Made by a program: the position numbers and the translations under genes | From: Ricordea florida | Lineage: Eukaryota; Cnidaria; Anthozoa; Corallimorpharia; Ricordeidae | NCBI GenBank assembly: GCA_949710005.1 | Contig: OX453286.1 | Location: 251,001-315,000 of the forward strand | DNA length: 64,000 bases | Direction of reading: 5' to 3' | In this document: positions 59,801-64,000 of the stretch, one piece after another | How the letters are laid out: each line of letters opens with the position of its first letter | How positions within the stretch are numbered: the stretch's first letter is position 1 | The notes under the pieces: model-generated | Databases searched by the model: none | Told to the model about the DNA's origin: nothing | The model's input: only the letters and a program-made list of their open reading frames with translations

Positions 59801-62800
59801 TCCTGCAATAAATTCTGTAATCTGGAGCTTCCAGTACAAGATGTTATCTTGAAATGTCAGCGCCTCATCTGTTTCGTGTATGACTTCTTCTTCTTTGTCT
59901 AGGGCGTTTATGATCTTGTTATCCATGAGTGATATTTCGTCTAAGCGTCTGGTGAGTCGCTCGGTGATGGCTTTGAGCTCAGTCATGTTCGGCATGTGTG
60001 TGTGTGTGCCATGAGTCGTTCGGCGCGCTTGATATCTTGCGTGCAGTGTCCTTTGTAGGACCCTCTGACGGCCTTGTTGTGTGCTAGTTCAGCTTTTGAC
60101 ATGCTTAGTCGGGTCTCGGCACCAGTTTCAGAGATATTTCACTGACACTTGATCAGTCGTACTTAGTTTATTGTTGACAAGACTGAACTGTACAATGATA
60201 ATGTAGTGATTAGTTACTTATCAATCTGTGACGTAACGTAAGTGATTGATAGATCATAGATGTTCATGACATTATGCTCTTGCAGTCTGATGATTTCCGG
60301 CAGCAGTTTATTAAGAAGAGTGATGTGGTTCAAGCTGTCGTAGGGTCTGGGCCACATCGGAAGATTGTTTTTACTCTTCAGGCTGACAAGCAGTGCAGCA
60401 CAGGGTTAGTTGTACATAAGGACTACAGTGTAATGTATGTTAGGTTGGGTAATCTAGGTTCTACCTTCATAAGATTTACGACATTCTTGTGAGTACCAGT
60501 GGTGCAGCTGTAGAGTACCAGTACTGGTACTTGCTTTGGATATCGTGTCCTTTACCATTTTTTTTCTTCCTATAATGCTGCAGAAATAAGCCATCCAGGT
60601 GTTTTTATGTAAAGTGTACATGTGCCTTTATCTTGGAGGTCCAACATGGTGCCATGGTTTCTTTGTTGTAGGGAAAGTAAAGGCCAGTCAGCTGCGATGC
60701 CAGCATGTACACTAGCATTTGCTTCCCTGTGTCTCCAGAATGCATTGTTGTTGCTGAAGAGTGGTGAGACAGCTCCAATCCATGAACCTGAAAGTGTACC
60801 AGAGAACCTCCTTGTAAGAGACGAGGATCCATATGGGCAGGAGATGGATGCTTCAATGTATGTGGAGGAATTCTTAGAAATGCTACTGTAAATTAATCTT
60901 CATTGGCAAGCAGTATCTTGGTGAACTCAACCTGTTAAAGTTGCAAAATTTTAAGGGGGCTTGCATTTATCTGTGTTACCACAAGCATAACTTTTTAAGC
61001 AGCAATCAAAATTGATTGCTCTTTCAAGGTTTTGTGTGAGAAGTTTTGTTTGCTAAGTCTGTTATCACACTCATATTTTTTTTCTCTGTTTCTCTCAAGT
61101 GAAAGTGGTGCTTTAAGTAGATCATCCTCAATTCAGAGTGAGACAAGCATCCCATCTCCTCCTGGGTCGCCTGTGAAACTGCGTGAACTTCCACACCTTC
61201 GGTAGGATTTAAGTGTTTGCCTTTGATCGGTATGAATGGGAGGATTGTGGGTTCTTATTGTATATTCTGATGAAGGGCAACCACCTTCATCTTTATCAGC
61301 CTTCAGTGATATTGTTTGATACCTCTTTTTTGTTCTGATTTAATGTGCTGTTTATATACTTTGGTCTCTTTCCAGGTGTACTATTCTGGCATGCAGTGCG
61401 TATGTGTCTCTTGGATTAGGAGACAATGTGATGGCTCTATCACATGCTCAAAAGCTTCTCTCTCAGCCAAACCTTTTTGGGGCACTCAAGTAAGTTCTAA
61501 TCACAAAGATCCCTGAATAAATAGCAACAATTTCTTGTGTGTGCACTAAATGGAAGTTATGGATCTGTTTTAGGTTCCTTGGCCATTTGTATGCAGCAGA
61601 AGCACTAGTCAAACTGAATCGCCTTCCCGAGGCCATAATGCATTTGTCTCCGGAAAATATCACAAGTATAAGTAACACTCCTCCCAACATTTCTGCCACA
61701 GACCCCTCTTCAGGTAAACAATGAAATTTATCCCACCTATGGAAACATGACAAGTGCAGGCAACATTTCTTACTTCAACTAGTCTCCTCCGCAGCCGTTA
61801 TTAGGATCGTCACGCAACGCTCCCCCCCCCTCCCACTAGTTAGTTAGTTAGATAGAGGGGGAGAAGCGTTGCGTGACGATCCTAATAACGGCTGCTGAGG
61901 AGACTACACTTCAACAAATTGAATTTATTATTAACATCGTATTCCTCCCTTAGCGGGATTCAGTGAGCGAATGGACAGAGAAAAGGAGTCATTAAAACCT
62001 CATGGTAAGACAGTTGTTGATCATGTTTTTAAGTAGAATAACGCTTTACTCAAAAACCGGTTTCTGAATGTAAAGATGAAAAAGTGTAGGATCCGGAGAA
62101 AACCTATTTATAAGGTTCCCCTCGGACTCCACAGTCATCTCGGAATCCAGCCTTTCACATAGATGTCATTGTGGGACTCGACAGACTGCCATCATATATT
62201 TAGGGCAGGCCACACTAATTACAGGACCAAAAAAAAGTAATGCATTTTGTAACAGTTAGTGTCTCCTGGAGTTCATTATTTCTACGTGAGGAAAATCGGT
62301 GTTAGAATTTGCTTTTCCCCTGTTGACTACCCCATGTATAGCTCCCCTTTTTTCACGTTTTTTGTTCGTTTTATTATGTCTTTGCGTTTTATATCCAGCT
62401 TGTGGAAAGATGAGTTTCCCTCAGTCAGTGAATGAAGCAAGAGCCACGTTCTTAGTGAATCTTGCTGGAACATACTGTTTGAGGAGCGAGTATGACAAAG
62501 CGCGCAAGTGCATTCAGCAGGTAAAGTCTCCTTTTTACAAACTTTAAATTTCATGACGTTTTATTTTTGTCCCGTGACGTAAATTATCGTTGTATGTCAG
62601 TTTGTTTTCACGCGGACTGATGTATTTCCTCCTTCTTAAGGCGTGTTCGTTAGGCTACTCAAAGGCTCTATCAGCACGAGTGGTATTGCTTGCTGTGTAT
62701 GTGGAGCTTCAGTGCGGTGAGTATGTATAGCAGTTTTTTGTACTTTATAAGCAATACTTTTTTAAGTGCCATGCATTACTGCAATCCTGCTATTTATTAA

Positions 62801-63860
62801 TAATAATAATAATAATCGATATTTAAACAGGGTGACCCCTTCAGTCGCAGGACTGGTATCAACGGGGGCCCTGTATAACGTAATAAAAATAGCATGTATA
62901 AATAATATATATCTATAAAAAAGCTAACTACTTTAAAAGATACGCTAAAGTGTATTAAAAATTAAAAAGCTTAAAAAGGTAATAGCGTTCTCATAGAAAT
63001 TGGATATCGAATTGAAAATTTTCTAAAAATAACCTAAGAAAAAGAATCGGAGATAGCCTTGAAACGCTCCTTAGGTGGCAAAATCTTTATGTTCGTTGGA
63101 AGGCTATTAAATGTGCATGCACCATGATAATAAAAAGACTTTTTTGCTACTGTTTAAACTCTTGCTAGGTTTTTTTCCCGTAAAATCCCACGTGGTCTAG
63201 TGGTTAGGATCCGGCGCTCTCACCGCCGTGGCCCGGGTTCGATTCCCGGACATTGTTTTGTTTTTCGTATATTTGCAAAAATGGATAATTAGCCGAAAAA
63301 TACAATACTTCTTTCTCTGCCAATGTGAAGGAGAACTAAAACCAATAGTGGTTAAAATCCGCTCTTGTTACTGACGACATATAATTATTTTCTCAGTTAG
63401 GTCCTGATTGCTTTATTGGGCTGTGTGCATCTGTAGTGATTTGCCAGTGTAATTTGTTGATTCGCCGACAGTTATTTGACACTCTCTCTATGGCAGCAAT
63501 TGCATATGATCTTCTTAGTATGTATATTCTAACGCAGTTACATTTTTTTGTGATAGACTCCTGAAATGGGCGCACGTGGCACTCTGTATTAACATTCTTC
63601 GCGGTGTATTCTTTGGTACTTGTGCTTGTGTTCCTAAGTTGTGACACAAGGCCAACAACTTTGGAACACAAGCGCAAGTGGAAAAGGAGACACCGAGAAG
63701 AATGTTAATACAGTTACACTTTGTTTTAAGTAAATTGCTTTTCGTTACAGGTAATACTGCGAGCGCTCTACATACAATCAAGAAGCATCAAGTACTTCCA
63801 GTTAATAAAGGCTTCAAGACCACCAAGAAAGCACGTGCAGCTGATATATGGAAGACATAA
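47829..63860 (+). CDS. CNOT10: CNOT10, CCR4-NOT complex subunit 10 (complete, 19 exons, 745 aa)
   Basis: TPR-like scaffold protein of the CCR4-NOT deadenylase complex; it pairs with CNOT11 on the CNOT1 N-terminus. Exons: 47829-47959, 48285-48429, 48655-48744, 48929-48992, 50837-50898, 51676-51744, 51897-52010, 52253-52336, 52542-52797, 53417-53619, 60286-60404, 60672-60857, 61100-61201, 61376-61489, 61574-61713, 61954-62004, 62399-62520, 62641-62716, 63751-63860. They join to 745 residues, nearly the human length (744). Diagnostic stretches: [97 protein letters not shown] and [12 protein letters not shown]. Intron 2 uses a GC donor (CAG|GCAAGT). Intron 10 holds an antisense BEL/Pao retrotransposon and intron 4 a 1.5-kb TIR element; the reading frame is untouched. 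Confidence 0.97.
49079..50587. mobile_element. 1.5-kb non-autonomous TIR element in CNOT10 intron 4
   Basis: Ends ACTAGTCAGGCCTTCTGATA and its exact reverse complement. Just inside both ends are clusters of (A/T)TCGCATAAT and TTTCGCACAAT motifs, pointing in opposite directions. The interior is AT-rich with no transposase frame. A perfect palindrome (50266-50336) is nested inside, so this copy is the older insertion. Confidence 0.8.
50266..50336. repeat. Perfect palindromic element with TTTAG target duplication
   Basis: A 34-bp arm (CTCAACCTCGTTCCCAGGGT then CCTCTCCTACTCGG), a 3-base centre, and an exact inverted copy. TTTAG lies directly on both sides (50261-50265 and 50337-50341). Same family as 36970-37044; the perfect arms imply recent movement. 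Confidence 0.9.
53707..53822. repeat. Imperfect inverted repeat in CNOT10 intron 10
   Basis: AACAATTATTCC near the left and GAGTAATTGTT at the right, with GGATATGAGA / TCTCATATC mirrored inside. A decayed palindromic element. Confidence 0.5.
54252..54397 (-). repeat. 3' LTR of the BEL/Pao element
   Basis: 146 bp, base-for-base identical to 60126-60271. Outer edge flanked by TTATG. Confidence 0.93.
54502..55269 (-). pseudogene. BEL/Pao pol, RNase H-like region joined to post-integrase domain
   Basis: 255 codons. The first part matches the Pao RNase H/peptidase A17-type region ([42 protein letters not shown]). It then runs straight from PQEWP into [20 protein letters not shown] and the [10 protein letters not shown] end, the domain normally found after integrase. 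Several hundred integrase residues are missing, and the frame is disconnected from the upstream reverse-transcriptase frame by a stop and shift at about 55270-55395. So pol is broken twice here. Confidence 0.88.
55393..57888 (-). CDS. BEL/Pao gag-pol: zinc knuckles, protease, reverse transcriptase (831 codons)
   Basis: Retrotransposon polyprotein fragment. From the N-terminus: end of the gag domain (DUF1759-like, [13 protein letters not shown]), CxxC-type zinc knuckles around residues 150-215 ([27 protein letters not shown]), aspartic protease [12 protein letters not shown] near residue 285, and reverse transcriptase from about residue 590 ([28 protein letters not shown]). The catalytic box reads YMDN rather than YxDD, a form I recall in this superfamily but have not checked. 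Upstream, in-frame TAA at 57904-57906 separates it from the rest of gag. Open throughout otherwise. Confidence 0.9.
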   Translation of the reverse strand: MLQERFGRKQVLINAHMESLSKLNTPSMDVQQLRKFYDDCESNIRALETLGVQTDCYGSLLIPILLTKLPEDLRCIIFRANPTAYSSLNGLRRAICQELETRENSQLSHDTNPSVSTTDDIFVPTAGALLTYSQRKSPPPQKPPYMHNKPDLKPCIYCDGKHRHNNCHIVKTTKQRKTILSQKTRCLNCLRSGHTKYQCRSRGRCLNCGLKHHTSICEPSETSQDSNKKPAERQESSLQNSKDVRPASTTLATTTRTNALLQTAIVTASGPTTRRQARILIDTGSQKTFITQDLRNKLQLKPILNETLDITTFGTTESTTKTYEVVTFTLNAVNEHIKIMALVTPIICPPLSNNVQLTEIPLEFKALNVADPVEEQNDHNVDILIGNDHYAQVIIGNTKKSNDERWMAIESKFGWLLSGPTPKMIQDKTFSTVCQIINPGPTEDDNLNETLKKFWEVSKVPEEFGEDDATGVQEHFQDTIIFNQDTNRYNVRLPWKDIKQNIPTNFTVAKKRLNSLLHTLQKKDPELLHKYNKQLLNQHKHGFIELVHDPNTHRGVMHYIPHFPVFKESSTTSMRIVYDASAKTSKMALSLNDCLHTGPNMMQQLETMLLNFRKHNIAFTADIEKAFLQIELNIEDRDATRFLWLKDVNKSAYDPDNIVTYRFCRVLFGAAPSPYLLNATIQHHLAKQHYWVSTDLQKSIYMDNVLSGTDTEPEALEYYRSSRHYFKRASMNLRQWTSNSTILNDQARSDGVNAALTIKVLGLVWNAETDTFSLSLAKLCEEISNTEKFTKRSVFSLSSKLFDPLGFVEPVTAKAKIMMQKLCRENQHCMG
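57965..58047. repeat. AT-rich (TTAATTTATTATTTA)n tract inside gag
   Basis: Low-complexity run of TTA/TTTA units between the tandem gag array and the remainder of gag. It contributes stops and separates the two gag halves. Confidence 0.85.
58048..59720 (-). repeat. 14 tandem 120-bp copies of a gag motif
   Basis: Each copy encodes 40 residues including [22 protein letters not shown] and [10 protein letters not shown], the start of the DUF1759-like gag domain. Only a few bases differ between units. Eight units have Leu (TTA) after NPLEW; six (stops near 58113, 58473, 58593, 58713, 58953, 59553) have TGA. The period is a multiple of three, so the frame is kept apart from those stops. Confidence 0.95.
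59555..59995 (-). pseudogene. BEL/Pao gag N-terminus, running into the tandem array
   Basis: Starts [20 protein letters not shown], a helical leader typical of BEL/Pao gag, and enters the first array unit at [17 protein letters not shown]. It reads through one complete unit and stops at the TGA of the second. It starts about 130 bp inside the 5' LTR. Confidence 0.8.
60126..60271 (-). repeat. 5' LTR of the BEL/Pao element
   Basis: 146 bp, identical to 54252-54397; TTATG follows its outer edge at 60272-60276, just 9 bp before CNOT10 exon 11. Confidence 0.93.
61781..61905. repeat. Palindromic MITE in CNOT10 intron 15
   Basis: AGTCTCCTCCGCAGCCGTTA and TTAGGATCGTCACGCAACGC on the left, mirrored almost exactly on the right up to GCTGCTGAGGAGACT. 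The centre is CCCCCCC then (TTAG)n. Confidence 0.9.
62800..63160. repeat. AT-rich interspersed sequence with an (AAT)n microsatellite
   Basis: Starts with (TAA)n at about 62798-62816, then AT-rich sequence with no splice-compatible frame in CNOT10 intron 18. Part may be a retroelement remnant, but no domain could be read with confidence. Confidence 0.35.
63186..63257 (+). pseudogene. tRNA-Glu(CTC)-like sequence with a broken acceptor stem
   Basis: D arm (TGGTCTAGTGGTTAGGA), anticodon arm CGGCG-CTCTCAC-CGCCG with anticodon CTC, and T arm CCGGG-TTCGATT-CCCGG are all intact. But the 5' acceptor strand TCCCACG is not complementary to the bases after the T arm (ACATTGT). So either a tRNA-Glu pseudogene or a tRNA-derived SINE head. 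Located in CNOT10 intron 18 on the sense strand. Confidence 0.7.
63584..63713. repeat. Palindromic MITE in CNOT10 intron 18
   Basis: CTGTATTAACATTCTTCGCG on the left mirrored by GAGAAGAATGTTAATACAG on the right, with CTTGTGCTTGTGTTCC / GGAACACAAGCGCAAG inside. It ends only about 40 bp before the last exon. Confidence 0.85.
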
Positions 63861-64000
63861 TCTAATTATTGTATTAGGTGCTAGATAAAGCCTGGCTAGC
63901 CAACGTTATCCTCAGTAGCTCACAATATTCTAGTGAGCGCTAGTATAGGTAACGCTTAACTTTGGTCAGACTTTTCTGGCTCTTCTTTTCTGACTTCCGC

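Larger units (their letters stand above)
54252..60271 (-). mobile_element. BEL/Pao LTR retrotransposon, internally defective, in CNOT10 intron 10
   Basis: A 6020-bp element bounded by two identical 146-bp LTRs and flanked by TTATG on both sides (54247-54251 and 60272-60276). On its coding (minus) strand each LTR starts TGTCATGAAC. A primer-binding-like TGGTGCCGAGACCCG follows the 5' LTR within a base or two. Order in coding direction: gag start (59995), expanded gag array, AT-rich tract, gag/zinc knuckles, aspartic protease, reverse transcriptase, RNase H-like region, then directly the C-terminal domain that normally follows integrase. The integrase zinc finger and catalytic core are absent. 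It is antisense to CNOT10. Identical LTRs point to a very recent insertion. Confidence 0.95.

Overview
The window is animal nuclear DNA with compact, intron-rich genes (GT-AG introns plus three GC-AG introns) and very many short inverted-repeat elements, tRNA-derived SINEs and minisatellites. The repeat flavour, especially a SINE on the minus strand at 31.7-31.9 kb and the many palindromic MITEs, together with the protein sequences, suggests an anthozoan cnidarian, probably a stony coral. The species call is inference; no marker gene in the window fixes it.

Seven host genes can be read exon by exon, six of them recognised. Left to right: a solute-carrier family 23 (nucleobase/ascorbate) transporter, minus strand, cut by the left edge (1-3689); USB1, the U6 snRNA 3'-end exonuclease, minus, complete in 9 exons (6666-12655); a coiled-coil protein I do not recognise, minus, 2 exons (13924-15350); METTL3, the catalytic subunit of the mRNA m6A methyltransferase, minus, complete in 22 exons (16056-34817); RIC8, chaperone/exchange factor for G-alpha proteins, plus, 5 exons (34939-38699); a VPS4-like AAA ATPase, plus, 13 exons (40394-45907); and CNOT10, a CCR4-NOT subunit, plus, 19 exons (47829-63860). 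For every gene the exon phases join without a break. METTL3 and RIC8 are head to head with 121 bp between start codons, so they probably share a bidirectional promoter.

The accessory DNA sits mostly inside introns. METTL3 carries two giant arrays: a 46-bp minisatellite of about 64 copies with a 919-bp higher-order repeat (18745-21690), and a 3.6-kb foldback element whose arms are 36-bp tandem repeats in opposite orientation, closed by about 90-bp terminal inverted repeats and flanked by a short direct repeat (23357-26947). CNOT10 intron 10 holds a 6.02-kb BEL/Pao LTR retrotransposon with identical 146-bp LTRs; it has lost the integrase core and its gag carries fourteen 120-bp tandem copies of one motif, six with the same in-frame TGA. 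A 1.5-kb TIR element with a younger perfect palindrome nested in it occupies CNOT10 intron 4.

Three of the host genes act in RNA metabolism (U6 maturation, m6A writing, deadenylation); their closeness may be chance. Long open frames within the tandem arrays are by-products of repeat periods divisible by three, not genes.
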